DNA of 64,000 bases from Soonwooa sp032078105 (GCA_046269235.1 JBJZOS010000001.1:496001-560000); one strand, 5' to 3'; numbered from the stretch's first letter, positions 7,485 to 17,751 are shown. A program made the numbers and translations. Notes: generated by a model from the letters alone, not told the origin.

Positions 7485-9239
7485 ATGAACAAGACATTAT
7501 CAATAGCACTCGCAGGATTTTCCTTCATCATTGATGAGCATGCTTATATAAAACTTAGCGACTATCTTAATGCGTTGCGTAGTTCTCTAGATGCAACCGA
7601 AGCGGACGAAGTGATGCACGATATCGAGATTCGTATGGTTGAAATCTTCAAAGAAAGCCTTGGCAGAAGAGAAGTTATTAACGATATGGATGTTGAAAAA
7701 GTGATTGCCCAAATCGGCACACCAGAACAAATCGACGAACAAGAAGAAGCTTACTTTTCTGAAAGTAAACAAAATAATCAAAAGACTAGATCTAATTTTA
7801 GCAGAAATGTTAATGGACAAAGACAGCTGTTCCGTGATCCAGGTCAACAAAAAATAGCTGGTGTATGTGCTGGTCTAGCACAATATTTTGGACTAGATGT
7901 GACGTGGATGCGTCTAATCTGGGTTGGTACTTTTATGCTACTTTGGATAGCGCCAGGATCTTCTCTATTGGTTGTATTACTATACGGAATCCTGTGGATG
8001 GTTCTTCCAAAAGCAGAATCGGCTTCAGATTATCTAAAGCTAAAAGGGAAACCTCTTAATTTTGATAACCTAAAAGAAGAGTCTGGTAAGATTGTACAGT
8101 TTGCGAACGAGTCAACACAACGCGTTGGCGAAATCTACGACAACAACAAACAAAGCATCAACATCGCAGGAAGCAGCATCTGGAATGTTCTTAAATATAT
8201 TGTAGGTATTTTCGCAATACTTTGTACAGCTGGATCTTTTATTGGATTGTTTGCGATCTTCGCAGCTTTTAATACAGGAAGCTTTAACGTTGGTGATAAT
8301 TTGTCATTCTATCTACAAGAAAACAATATGTCTTACCTTATGTTGGCTCTGGCAGGAATCCCAGTTTTAATGTGTGGCATTTGCTTTTTGTTATTGGCGA
8401 TTAAGATTTTCTCTCCAAAATCAAAATTCAATTATGTAGGGACTTTCATGGCGATTTTAGGACTTATTTGGTTAGGTGTACTTGGGGTTTTTGCATACAG
8501 TGCAATTTCTGTAGAGAATCAATTTGAAGGTCACAACGAAGAGACTGAGAAGGTAGCAATCAATTCAAAATCTGACAGTCTGTTTGTTGGAAGTAAGATT
8601 GTGACAATTCCGCAGCAATTCAAAGGTTATTGGGGAAGAATCTACTCTGACAAAAAAGTAATCTACAAGCAAGATTATCCAAGTATAGAAGTTATTAGAA
8701 AAGACAACGTTACAACACCCTATCTTGTCATTAAAAAGGATGGTGAAGGTTATAACACGCCACTTAGGATGTCAGTTCCTGTAGAAGTTGTTGGCAATAG
8801 AGTTTTGTTACCTAACTATTTCTCTTATCCTTATGATTACAGATTTAGAAGTTATAGAGTGGATTACGAATTGGTTGTTCCTAAAAGCATGAAAATCATC
8901 AAAGAGCATGGTAACGACGTTAGCTTCCGTGGCGATATTGATGATGACGACAACCCAGACAGCAGCGACAGTCAAGATTTTGATTACGATAACTACTCAA
9001 ACGGGAATAGTAACGATACAGGAATTAGTATTGAAAAGAATAAAATCAAAATTAATGGTAACACGATAGAGTATCGATCTAATGATGACGACCATGTAAG
9101 AATCAACGGAAAAAGATACCATGTTGACAGTGCTGACGCAGTTTTCGATAAACTTAATATTGATAAAACAGATCTTACCGATCTTGATATTAATATTAAA
9201 GATGGCAAAAAAGAAATGACGATAAAAGCGTCTAAATAA
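7485..9239 (+). CDS. PspC-domain membrane protein
   Basis: 584 residues. Residues 1-95 form a soluble N-terminal domain. Residues 113-175 are a PspC domain (RDPGQQKIAGVCAGLAQYFG, then a hydrophobic hairpin ending WMVLPKAES). Three more transmembrane segments follow at about 225-345, then a soluble C-terminal half with a stretch very rich in Asp, Asn and Ser near residues 485-510. PspC proteins respond to envelope stress; the C-terminal part resembles the adhesin-like GIN/DUF4097 type by repeat-strand pattern only. It is probably co-regulated with the upstream PadR gene. Confidence 0.85.
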   Translation: MNKTLSIALAGFSFIIDEHAYIKLSDYLNALRSSLDATEADEVMHDIEIRMVEIFKESLGRREVINDMDVEKVIAQIGTPEQIDEQEEAYFSESKQNNQKTRSNFSRNVNGQRQLFRDPGQQKIAGVCAGLAQYFGLDVTWMRLIWVGTFMLLWIAPGSSLLVVLLYGILWMVLPKAESASDYLKLKGKPLNFDNLKEESGKIVQFANESTQRVGEIYDNNKQSINIAGSSIWNVLKYIVGIFAILCTAGSFIGLFAIFAAFNTGSFNVGDNLSFYLQENNMSYLMLALAGIPVLMCGICFLLLAIKIFSPKSKFNYVGTFMAILGLIWLGVLGVFAYSAISVENQFEGHNEETEKVAINSKSDSLFVGSKIVTIPQQFKGYWGRIYSDKKVIYKQDYPSIEVIRKDNVTTPYLVIKKDGEGYNTPLRMSVPVEVVGNRVLLPNYFSYPYDYRFRSYRVDYELVVPKSMKIIKEHGNDVSFRGDIDDDDNPDSSDSQDFDYDNYSNGNSNDTGISIEKNKIKINGNTIEYRSNDDDHVRINGKRYHVDSADAVFDKLNIDKTDLTDLDINIKDGKKEMTIKASK

Positions 9240-9263
9240 TATGCAAACACCAAATCGCAAGCT

Positions 9264-9458
9264 ATGAAAATGTCTTTAGTTGTCCTCGCTCTTTTCTTGG
9301 GTTGTTGCCAAATCGCATAATGTTTTGAAATATGATTCGAATTATAAAAAATAATAAAGAAAGATACAGTTCTAGGACAAGTACCAAAACAGATTAAGTT
9401 ATTAAAAATAGATTCATCTATAGAGAGCGTGTTAAAGCTTCGAAATTTTGCTAAATAA
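9264..9458 (+). pseudogene. Probable lipoprotein gene relic
   Basis: ATG 9264 opens a lipoprotein-like signal (MKMSLVVLALFLGCCQIA) that stops after 18 codons. In another frame the sequence continues IIKKDTVLGQVPKQIKLLKI up to a stop at 9458. The lipobox-like LGCC and the open continuation suggest a small lipoprotein gene broken by at least one frameshift. The family is not recognisable. Confidence 0.3.
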
Positions 9459-9551
9459 TGAAATTCACATATTTTATGAAAATATTAATAATCTAAAACG
9501 CTTTATCTTAAAAATAAACATTAATTTTGTTAACTATAAAAACCAAATCTC

Positions 9552-9614
9552 ATGATCCAGATCGTCATAGAATTCGCTATCAAAGTTGTAGATTTCGTAT
9601 CTAACTTATTCTAA
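9552..9614 (+). CDS. Possible 20-residue amphipathic peptide
   Basis: The frame ATG 9552 to TAA 9614 encodes MIQIVIEFAIKVVDFVSNLF. It alternates hydrophobic and charged residues in a way that would form an amphipathic helix, like small membrane-active peptides or type I toxins. A -7-like TAATTTTG lies about 20-30 bases upstream. Frames this short arise often by chance, and nothing else supports it, so it is listed only as a possibility. Confidence 0.15.
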   Translation: MIQIVIEFAIKVVDFVSNLF

Positions 9615-9711
9615 AATTTTTAGAAACAGAAGGTTATTCCGTAAGTATTATTAGCAAAAATATACGGAAATAAAATAAATATTTTATCAAAATATAACGC
9701 TAATTTTTATG

Positions 9712-9719
9712 TAGCTTTG
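9712..9719 (+). promoter_or_regulatory. -7 promoter element of the acyltransferase gene
   Basis: TAGCTTTG matches TAnnTTTG. Transcription would begin near 9726, which argues against an upstream ATG at 9726 as the start and favours ATG 9768 for the downstream gene. No good -33 TTG was seen. Confidence 0.5.
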
Positions 9720-9767
9720 TAAAGTATGGCCATATTGGTTATACTTTTTTTTCACATATATATAGTT

Positions 9768-10334
9768 ATGAAAAAACTGATAGGAAGCTTGATGCTAAAA
9801 CTAATGGGCTGGAAGATTGTGTTAGACGGCGACGTTGACAATCTTGACCGTTGCGTTTTGGTTGTGGCGCCTCACACCCATAACATCGAGTTTATCTTGG
9901 GTAACTTCGCATATTGGAAATTACAAAAACCTTTAAAAATCATCATCAAAGATGCACATACCAAAGCTTGGTATGGTTTCGTTGTAAAGTGGCTTGGCGG
10001 TATTGGTATCGATCGATCACAAAAAAATAACTTAGTACAATTTGTTGCTGATCAATTCAAAAAAGAGAGCTTCAGCTTGGTGATAACGCCAGAAGGCACA
10101 CGATCTCGTGTCGAAAAGTGGCGCAAAGGTTTTTATCACATGGCATTAGAAGCTAAAGTGCCTTTGGTAATTGCAACAGGAGATTTTACTACCAAAACGC
10201 TGTATTTAGGGTACAAAATTAGCTACGAAGATTTGGTGTCACGTTCGTATGAAGACGTTATGGAAGAAATCCAAAACTATCTAAAAAAAATTACCCCTCG
10301 AGTTCCTGAAAATTGGAATCCTCAAATCTATTAA
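9768..10334 (+). CDS. 1-acyl-glycerol-3-phosphate acyltransferase-like protein
   Basis: 188 residues from ATG 9768. It belongs to the PlsC-type acyltransferases, which transfer acyl groups to lysophosphatidic acid or related lipids at the membrane. The catalytic block reads APHTHNIEF (about residues 29-37), where the usual HX4D has Glu-Phe in place of Asp. The substrate motif PEGTRSR is at about 106-112. An in-frame ATG 42 bases upstream is rejected because it coincides with the predicted transcription start. It is followed 17 bases later by two menaquinone genes, so the three may be co-transcribed. Confidence 0.82.
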   Translation: MKKLIGSLMLKLMGWKIVLDGDVDNLDRCVLVVAPHTHNIEFILGNFAYWKLQKPLKIIIKDAHTKAWYGFVVKWLGGIGIDRSQKNNLVQFVADQFKKESFSLVITPEGTRSRVEKWRKGFYHMALEAKVPLVIATGDFTTKTLYLGYKISYEDLVSRSYEDVMEEIQNYLKKITPRVPENWNPQIY

Positions 10335-10351
10335 TTTAAGTTTTTAATAAA

Positions 10352-10774
10352 ATGGATCAAGCGACGAAAGAAGCAAAACTGAAGCACCTTAACGAATGGT
10401 GCAAACATACAATATTAGAAGTTCTAGACATTAATTTTATTGATATTACCGAAGACAGTCTTACCGCAACAATGCCTGTAACTTGGAAGGTACATCAACC
10501 CATGGGACTTATGCACGGCGGCGCAAGTTGCGTATTGGCAGAAAGTCTAGGTTCGACGCTTTCTGTTACGGCTTTGGACTTGGACAAGTATTACGCAGTG
10601 GGGACCAGCATCAACTCTAACCACTTAAAAAGTGCTACAAAAGGCATCGTAACAGGTACTGCAAGATTCATCAGAAAGGGTGCAACTTTGCATTATTCCG
10701 AAATCGAAATCCGTAACGAAAAAGGTGAACTTCTTAATCATACCACGATGACTAACATCGTAATCCGCAAGTAA
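10352..10774 (+). CDS. menI: Hotdog-fold thioesterase, probably DHNA-CoA thioesterase
   Basis: 140 residues, a PaaI/MenI-type hotdog enzyme. The motif HQPMGLMHGGASCVLAESLGS at about residues 48-68 carries the GxxHGG turn and the catalytic acid (E) on the long helix. The gene sits 2 bases upstream of an isochorismate synthase, which makes hydrolysis of 1,4-dihydroxy-2-naphthoyl-CoA in menaquinone synthesis the best assignment. A general acyl-CoA thioesterase is possible on sequence alone. Confidence 0.8.
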   Translation: MDQATKEAKLKHLNEWCKHTILEVLDINFIDITEDSLTATMPVTWKVHQPMGLMHGGASCVLAESLGSTLSVTALDLDKYYAVGTSINSNHLKSATKGIVTGTARFIRKGATLHYSEIEIRNEKGELLNHTTMTNIVIRK

Positions 10775-10776
10775 TT

Positions 10777-11757
10777 ATGTTGTACTTTCGATTTCCTGAG
10801 GGAGAAAAGTTTTATACAACCGATGATGATGCATCGGAAGTCAATGTCAGTTTTGTAAGTTTTGACCGAAAAAAAGAAATTGATTTTAAAGGAAATATTA
10901 TCGAAATTTCTGCTGAAGAAATAGCCGAAGAAGATTATGTCCCGAAGTCAAAAAAGGAGCGTATCGAGCTTTATAAAGATACCGAAGATAGCTACGCTCG
11001 TAAGGTTCTACAAGCCATCGACTACATCAAAGCCAATCAACTAAAAAAGTTGGTAATCTCGCGTGGAAAAATCTTGATGTACACTGATATTTCGCATGAT
11101 AAAAAACTGGCTTTAGGAAAGAGTTTTCTCAAATTTTGTGACAATTATCCAACGGCTTTTTGTTATCTTTTTGAGAAAGATGGACAATGTTGGATGGGCG
11201 GTTTCTCGGAAGTTTTGGGCAAGTATAATAAGAAGACCAACGCATTCGAAACCATGAGTCTTGCAGCAACGCTTCCTCTCGATGAGGCTTGGACAGACAA
11301 AGAAATTGAGGAGCAAAAACCGGTTACAGAATATGTTCATTCGGTTTTAAAACGATTTGCAGTCGACATCAGCGTTTCCAAAGTTCAGGATCATATTTCT
11401 GGGAATATCAAACATTTAAGAACGGATTTCAAAGCGACAGTTTATCCTCAAGATTTAGAAAATTTAATAAAAGAATTGCATCCAACGCCTGCCGTTTGTG
11501 GCTTTCCGAAAGATGTCTGCATGCAAGGCATCAAAATAATTGAGTTTAACAGTCGCGAGTTTTATTCTGGCTTTATAAAAGTTGAAACCGAGGAAGAAAT
11601 TTATTTTTTCGTGAATTTGAGATGTGCAGAATTTTTCAAAAGTTATGCTATCTTATATGTTGGTGGCGGAATTACGGAGAAAAGCGATCCAAAAAAAGAA
11701 TGGACCGAAACGGAATTAAAATCTTTGGCCATCCAAAATAACTTAGTGTTTGATTAA
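10777..11757 (+). CDS. menF: Isochorismate synthase (menaquinone pathway)
   Basis: 326 residues, shorter than the roughly 430 of E. coli MenF but usual for Bacteroidetes. It converts chorismate to isochorismate. The chorismate-binding core is clear: KLVISRGK near residue 90, HLRTDFKATVYP, then PAVCGFPKDVCMQGI and REFYSGFIKVE around 235-270, and VGGGITEKSDPKKEWTETE near the C-terminus with the Mg-binding glutamates. It follows menI by 2 bases. Confidence 0.9.
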   Translation: MLYFRFPEGEKFYTTDDDASEVNVSFVSFDRKKEIDFKGNIIEISAEEIAEEDYVPKSKKERIELYKDTEDSYARKVLQAIDYIKANQLKKLVISRGKILMYTDISHDKKLALGKSFLKFCDNYPTAFCYLFEKDGQCWMGGFSEVLGKYNKKTNAFETMSLAATLPLDEAWTDKEIEEQKPVTEYVHSVLKRFAVDISVSKVQDHISGNIKHLRTDFKATVYPQDLENLIKELHPTPAVCGFPKDVCMQGIKIIEFNSREFYSGFIKVETEEEIYFFVNLRCAEFFKSYAILYVGGGITEKSDPKKEWTETELKSLAIQNNLVFD

Positions 11758-11799
11758 ATTTTTATTTTGATTTACAACTCACTAAATCTAAGCCCAACG

Positions 11800-12250
11800 A
11801 ATCAAAATTTAAAAAAGTATCGTATTCAATTTATTAAAGAAATTATTCCAGTTACTGTAGGTGTTTTAATTGCGCTTTTTATTTAAAATTGGAGTTCGGA
11901 ACGCAAAGACAAAGCTTATATTAATCAAGTTTTTGACACGGTTGATAGAGAGCTTAAAGATTCTAAAGCAGGCGGTTTTTTTTCTCAACAACTTAAAACG
12001 AGTGCGTGGAAAACAGTATCGACAACCAGAAATTGATTTGGTGGACTACAAAAAGATTAATTCGCTTTCTAAGATTATAGAAGTCAAGGATATTCTGAAA
12101 GAAAAAAATGATTTTCTCCTGAGTTATGCGTAAAATAACATTAACTCAAGAGAAAAGAATACTAAAATTACTTTTAAAATGATGATTCAAGATATAATCC
12201 AGAACGAAAATACAGCCTTAAAAGTCATAGACCATGACGAGAAGCAATAA
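11800..12250 (+). pseudogene. Relic of a DUF6090-like membrane-anchored protein
   Basis: Read across frames, the region gives KKYRIQFIKEIIPVTVGVLI, then ALFI, an in-frame stop, NWSSERKDKAYINQVFDTVD and RELKDSKAG, followed by shifted segments ending at 12250. The pattern of one N-terminal membrane helix, NW..ERKD, and a long helix matches the DUF6090 family common in flavobacteria. There is no start codon in place, one nonsense codon at 11884-11886 and at least two frameshifts, so it is inactive. Confidence 0.5.
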
Positions 12251-12301
12251 TTTTTAAAACTAAATTTCTTCATTTTTCGTTTTTAAAATAAATTCTAAAA
12301 T

Positions 12302-12913
12302 ATGTTGTCATTATTCTCTGACGGATTTGATTCTAGCAAAAATCTTCTGCCTTGTGACGGAACGGTGCTTTATTTTGGGAAAGCATTTAGCGAAGAAGAA
12401 GCAGAATTTTATTACTTCAATTTATTTAATAATATCGACTGGCAAAATGATGAGGCTTTAATCTACGGAAAACTCATAACAACCAAACGAAAAGTAGCTT
12501 GGTACGGCGATGACAACTATGCTTATACTTATTCTAAAAGGACAAAAATTGCTAAATCTTGGACGCCCGAACTTTTAGAGATCAAAAAGAAAGTTGAAAA
12601 TTTAACATCCGAAAATTTTAATTCTTGCCTACTCAATCTTTATCATGATGGCAACGAAGGCATGGCTTGGCATAGCGACTCTGAAAAATCGTTGAAGAAA
12701 AATGGCGCAATAGCATCGATTAGTTTTGGGGCAGAACGCAAATTTTCTTTTAAACACAAGGCTTCCGGCGAGGTTGTTTCTTTAATTTTAGAATCGGGAA
12801 GTCTTCTCATAATGAAAGGTGAAACGCAACAACATTGGCTACATCGCCTTCCTCCAACCAAAAAAGTAGCTGCGCCGCGCGTTAACTTAACGTTTAGAAG
12901 TTACGTTAGCTAA
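12302..12913 (+). CDS. alkB: AlkB-type 2-oxoglutarate/Fe(II) dioxygenase
   Basis: 203 residues. AlkB enzymes remove alkyl lesions from DNA or RNA bases by oxidation. The metal ligands are visible: HxD in GMAWHSDSE at about residues 119-127 and the distal His in QQHWLHRLP near 180. The 2-oxoglutarate-binding arginines are in PRVNLTFR at the C-terminus, and NLYHDGNEG precedes the first ligand as in the family. The size and the short-form architecture match the AlkB-like proteins of Bacteroidetes. It appears monocistronic. Confidence 0.88.
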   Translation: MLSLFSDGFDSSKNLLPCDGTVLYFGKAFSEEEAEFYYFNLFNNIDWQNDEALIYGKLITTKRKVAWYGDDNYAYTYSKRTKIAKSWTPELLEIKKKVENLTSENFNSCLLNLYHDGNEGMAWHSDSEKSLKKNGAIASISFGAERKFSFKHKASGEVVSLILESGSLLIMKGETQQHWLHRLPPTKKVAAPRVNLTFRSYVS

Positions 12914-12977
12914 TCTTTAACAGCAAAAAATCTATTTTAAAATAAAAATCCTTTATTTTTGTAGCTGTAACAAAAGG

Positions 12978-13217
12978 ATGTTTAACAAGATTATTACTTT
13001 TCCGTTGGTAGCGTTGATCAAGTTTTATCAACTTGCAATATCGCCTTGGTTGGGGAAAAATTGCCGATACGAGCCAACTTGTTCGCACTATACGGTCGAA
13101 GCCTTGCAGGTGCACGGGATCGTCAAAGGTAGTTGGTTGTCGATAAAGCGAATCTTGTCTTGTCATCCTTGGGGTGGGGAAGGTTATGATCCTGTACCGC
13201 CAAAACATGAACATTAA
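12978..13217 (+). CDS. yidD: Membrane protein insertion efficiency factor YidD
   Basis: 79 residues, the normal size. The family hallmark is present: a membrane-associated N-terminal helix (PLVALIKFYQLAISPWLGKN) followed by CRYEPTCSHYTVEAL, and the C-terminal CHPWGGEGYDPVP. YidD assists YidC-dependent membrane insertion. A -7-like TATTTTTG lies at 12954-12961. The gene is 10 bases upstream of lgt, so both may be in one transcript. Confidence 0.93.
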   Translation: MFNKIITFPLVALIKFYQLAISPWLGKNCRYEPTCSHYTVEALQVHGIVKGSWLSIKRILSCHPWGGEGYDPVPPKHEH

Positions 13218-13227
13218 AATATACTAA

Positions 13228-14493
13228 ATGCAAAAAAAATTATTTAGCTTGTACTTAACTATAGTAGTTGGTTTTTTTCAATTATTAATGGCTCAAACTT
13301 CTGATATTAAAACCACGTCTGCGCAACTTGACATCCAAGGGAAAAATGTTCCTGTTGAGATTTTTGCAAGCGTTAATGGTAATACTTTCAGTGCCTATTC
13401 GAACGAAATACCCACGAAAAATTCTTTGATTATTGTTAATAAAGATAATAAAGAGCCGATAAACGCTGATTACGAGGCATTTATACTTTCTACATTTGCT
13501 AATTATAAAAATCATAATTATCAATTTTTAACTAAGGATTTCAAATTAATAGATAACGCGCTTAATATTAATGACATCCAAAGTGTAAAGTACATGTATC
13601 GTCCGGTTAATCAAGATGATATGGTTAAATCTAATAATGCGGTATCTTTAAAAACAGATTTTAAGATTTGGGATCCAGCCAATGGAATTAATTTAGGATT
13701 TGGTACGCTACATTTTTATAGCTTGATGTTCGTTTTCGCATTTGGCTTGGGTTACATTTTAATGAAGAAAATATTCAAAATCGATAATGTTGACGAGAAG
13801 TTTTTGGATCCGTTATTTACTTGGACTTTGGTTGGGACCATTCTAGGTGCGCGTTTGGGGCATGTTATTTTTTATCAGCCAGAACTTTTCAAGGAGGATT
13901 TTCTAAGTGTTTTCTTGCCGATTTCGACAAAAGGAGGATTACATTTCACAGGATTTTCGGGGCTTGCAAGTCATGGTGCAACCATTGCTTTAATCTTTAC
14001 AACACTTTATTATAGTTTTAAAGTGATCAAGAAAAATCCGTTTTGGGTATATGATAGGCTAGGGATTGTAGTGGCTCTTGGTGGTGCGTTTGTGAGAATG
14101 GGGAACTTTTTTAATTCTGAAATTATCGGAAAGCCTATTGATCCAAAATCACCATTCGCGTTATTATTTCCTCAACAAAGCTCAGAATATGGTGTGACAA
14201 TTCCGCGTTATCCAACGCAACTTTTCGAAGCTTTTGGTTATGTGTTGTTATTTGTTCTGCTTTGGTTTTTATACCGAAAAACAGATAAGAAATATCAGCA
14301 AGGTTGGCTTTTCGGATTGTTCTTCATCATCCTTTGGGCAATCAGATTCTTTGTCGAATTCTTGAAAGAACCGCAAGGTGATGAGTTTATCCAATTCGCA
14401 GGTTTGAATACAGGACAAGTTTTAAGTATTCCTTTTATGATTGCTGGTTTGGTGATTATGCTTTACTCTAAAAATTGGAAAGTAGAAAAATAG
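13228..14493 (+). CDS. lgt: Prolipoprotein diacylglyceryl transferase with N-terminal extension
   Basis: 421 residues. The C-terminal ~275 residues are a complete Lgt: GARLGHVIFYQPELF, HFTGFSGLASHGATI, the signature GAFVRMGNFFNSEIIGKP near 286-303, and RYPTQLFEAFGY, with seven hydrophobic segments. Lgt attaches diacylglycerol to lipoprotein precursors. The first ~150 residues are extra: a signal-peptide-like start ending LMAQ and a beta-rich periplasmic-type domain. Standard Lgt proteins are about 260-300 residues, so this is an unusual fusion or lineage-specific extension. Confidence 0.92.
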   Translation: MQKKLFSLYLTIVVGFFQLLMAQTSDIKTTSAQLDIQGKNVPVEIFASVNGNTFSAYSNEIPTKNSLIIVNKDNKEPINADYEAFILSTFANYKNHNYQFLTKDFKLIDNALNINDIQSVKYMYRPVNQDDMVKSNNAVSLKTDFKIWDPANGINLGFGTLHFYSLMFVFAFGLGYILMKKIFKIDNVDEKFLDPLFTWTLVGTILGARLGHVIFYQPELFKEDFLSVFLPISTKGGLHFTGFSGLASHGATIALIFTTLYYSFKVIKKNPFWVYDRLGIVVALGGAFVRMGNFFNSEIIGKPIDPKSPFALLFPQQSSEYGVTIPRYPTQLFEAFGYVLLFVLLWFLYRKTDKKYQQGWLFGLFFIILWAIRFFVEFLKEPQGDEFIQFAGLNTGQVLSIPFMIAGLVIMLYSKNWKVEK

Positions 14494-14499
14494 AAAAAA

Positions 14500-14533
14500 A
14501 GAGGTTCGTTTTACATGAGCCTCTTTTTTTTTT
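14500..14533 (+). terminator. lgt terminator
   Basis: AGAGGTTC and GAGCCTCT form a stem (one wobble) followed by a run of ten T, directly after the lgt stop. Confidence 0.85.
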
Positions 14534-15179
14534 AGATACTCTAAATTAAACTAAATATACTGTGGTAAATCATCATCACCGCGAGCGTAGAAGCTTTGCG
14601 ATAGATAGAAGGACTTTGTGCACCGAAGCAGTATTTGCTATTGCGATAACTAAAAAATAATATTATGATTTTAAAAACAAAGTACCGCAATACTGTCGCA
14701 TTTCTTTAAAAACTTTAAAATACAATCCCAAAGAAACTTAAATCTGAAATTTTGGATAAGTTAAAACAGTATTTGTAGCTACTAATCAAATTTAGGTTTT
14801 GACTAAAACACAAAATTTGTAAAACAAAAATGAGACTGACAATAACCAAATCAGTCTCATATGTAAACACTATAAAACAAATAAAACTACATCATGTGAC
14901 ATCGTGTGCTAATTGTAGGATTTCTACTCTATAAGTAAAATCTTATCAACTTGTAACGAAAACACAAAAATTATTTTTTTCAATTACAAAATTTTTATTT
15001 GCAGCCTAAATTTAATGCGAATTTCATGAATTATGCAATCACGTATTTCAGTTATTTTTAGGTGCTGAAATTCAGTAAGAAAAATCATTTTTTTAATGTA
15101 TTTGCTTTCATTTTTTTTTACTTTAAGTTTAGCAAATTATCAATTTGATGACTTTTATTAATGATATTATTGTAATTTA
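14534..15179. other. 650-bp intergenic region, no gene recognised
   Basis: All frames are closed by frequent stops. The only clear structure is a 9-bp inverted repeat TGAGACTGA / TCAGTCTCA around 14830-14861, followed on the minus strand by T-rich sequence. It could terminate transcripts from the leftward DUF4349-type gene, although it lies over 300 bases beyond that stop. Confidence 0.5.
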
Positions 15180-16178
<999 letters not shown>

Positions 16179-16316
16179 AAAATTTATGAGATAAAACTAA
16201 GGTCTTTTAAAATAAATAAATTGTAAAACTTCAGCAAAACAATTGTAATGACAATCCATTGATTATCAAATGCTAAATATTAATTTACAAGAAATTTACA
16301 AGAATAAAATAGAGAA

Positions 16317-17015
16317 TTAATGGTGGTGATCGTGCGTTAAATGTCCCAACATCGCCAAAGCAATTCCTATAACGACAAAAATAATTTTTGACCAATCCAT
16401 TTTGTGATTTTTGTTGCTTTCAAAAATGATAACAGACGAAATATGTAAGAAAATCCCAGCCACCACCGCTAAGAAATAAATTTTGCGTTCAGGGTTAAAA
16501 TAATGACCAATCCACATACCCAGTGGAGAAGCCAAAGCAAATATTAAAACCACCATCCAAAATTTGGGAGAAAAGGTTTTACTTCTTGCCAAGAAACTTC
16601 CCAAAACAAACGAAATCGGCAGATTATGAAACAAAATTCCCGTTAAATAAGGTGAGAACACTTCCTTCTCTTGAGCCAATGGAATTCCTTCTATAAAAGC
16701 ATGAACAAATAAACCTACAATTAACGCAATTGGTAAAATATGTTCGTCTTCAGCATGATGATGAAAATGTCCATGCTCAAAACCTTTGGTTAAACTTTCC
16801 AAAAGCATTTGTAGCAAAACGCCAGCAATTACAAAAATACCAACGTTATGCTCGCCACTTCCGTAGATTTCGGGAAAAACTTCGTTAATACAGATTGTTA
16901 TTAAAAATCCAGCACTCATCACCAAAAGATTCTTTGCGAACTTCTGTTGACTACCGAAATACTTACCTAGAAAAACGCCTAATAAAACGCTTAACATCAG
17001 AGCAATAACAATCAT
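16317..17015 (-). CDS. ZIP-family metal transporter
   Basis: 232 residues with about seven or eight hydrophobic helices. The His-rich loop GHFHHHAEDEH lies between helices 3 and 4, and the two metal-binding helices contain HAFIEGIPLAQ and FHNLPISFVLGSFL, the conserved H-x3-E and HN motifs of ZIP transporters. The C-terminus ends in HLTHDHHH. It probably imports zinc or another divalent metal. It follows the methyltransferase gene by 7 bases on the same strand. Confidence 0.87.
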   Translation of the reverse strand: MIVIALMLSVLLGVFLGKYFGSQQKFAKNLLVMSAGFLITICINEVFPEIYGSGEHNVGIFVIAGVLLQMLLESLTKGFEHGHFHHHAEDEHILPIALIVGLFVHAFIEGIPLAQEKEVFSPYLTGILFHNLPISFVLGSFLARSKTFSPKFWMVVLIFALASPLGMWIGHYFNPERKIYFLAVVAGIFLHISSVIIFESNKNHKMDWSKIIFVVIGIALAMLGHLTHDHHH

Positions 17016-17022
17016 TTAGAAA

Positions 17023-17751
17023 TTATTTTTTTACAAATAAATTAATGCATCGTGGTGATGTTTCAGGATCGAAATCGCTCAATTCGTAATTTCCCCAAAC
17101 CTTAACACGTTCAAAACCAACTTGTTTTGCATAAGCTTCAATCTGAGCAGGTGTTGACAATTTCACTTTTTCAAAAAAATGATAATCTGTACCTTCATCC
17201 TGAAACTGAATATTTTTTACTACAAAGTTGTTTTCTATTTTTTTAGAAATATTGAACTTAATTCCTTCCTTTTCAACCAAAGCTTCCGGAACCAAAGTAT
17301 TTCTAACATAAGTTTCATTCAAAAAATCTAAAACGAAATAGGCACCGGACTTCATCGAGTCATAAACCGATTGAAAAACTTTAAGATCGTCGCCAGAATT
17401 TTCAAAATAACCAAAACTTGTAAAAAGATTGAAAACCGCATCAACAGGTTCGGAAACATGCATGGGATCACGCATATCATGAATCGCAAAATGTAAACTT
17501 GGATTCTCAAATTGTTTATTATGTTGGATACTTTGCTCCGACAAATCAAGCCCTAAAACATTATAACCTAACTGATTAAGAAATAAAGAATGGCGTCCTT
17601 TGCCACAAGCTAAATCCACGATTCTTGCATGTGGTGGTAATTCTAAATCCTTAACTAGAAGATTGATAAAATGTTCCGCTTCGTTGTAATCTCTATCCTT
17701 GTAGAGAATATGATAATATGGTGTATTAAACCAAGATTCAAACCATTGCAT
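17023..17751 (-). CDS. Class I SAM-dependent methyltransferase
   Basis: 242 residues. Motif I is RIVDLACGKGRHSLFLNQLG (about residues 39-58), followed by LGLDLSEQSI and the post-I/motif II region HDMRDP and DAVFNLFTSFGYF. This is the Methyltransf_25 type seen in many small-molecule methyltransferases, and the substrate cannot be told from sequence. The start at ATG 17751 (MQWFESWFNTPYY) matches the usual N-terminus of this family. It forms a likely two-gene unit with the ZIP transporter. Confidence 0.82.
   Translation of the reverse strand: MQWFESWFNTPYYHILYKDRDYNEAEHFINLLVKDLELPPHARIVDLACGKGRHSLFLNQLGYNVLGLDLSEQSIQHNKQFENPSLHFAIHDMRDPMHVSEPVDAVFNLFTSFGYFENSGDDLKVFQSVYDSMKSGAYFVLDFLNETYVRNTLVPEALVEKEGIKFNISKKIENNFVVKNIQFQDEGTDYHFFEKVKLSTPAQIEAYAKQVGFERVKVWGNYELSDFDPETSPRCINLFVKK

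Noticed and set aside
9726..9767. Upstream ATG for the acyltransferase
   Set aside because: It coincides with the predicted transcription start. ATG 9768 begins the conserved region.
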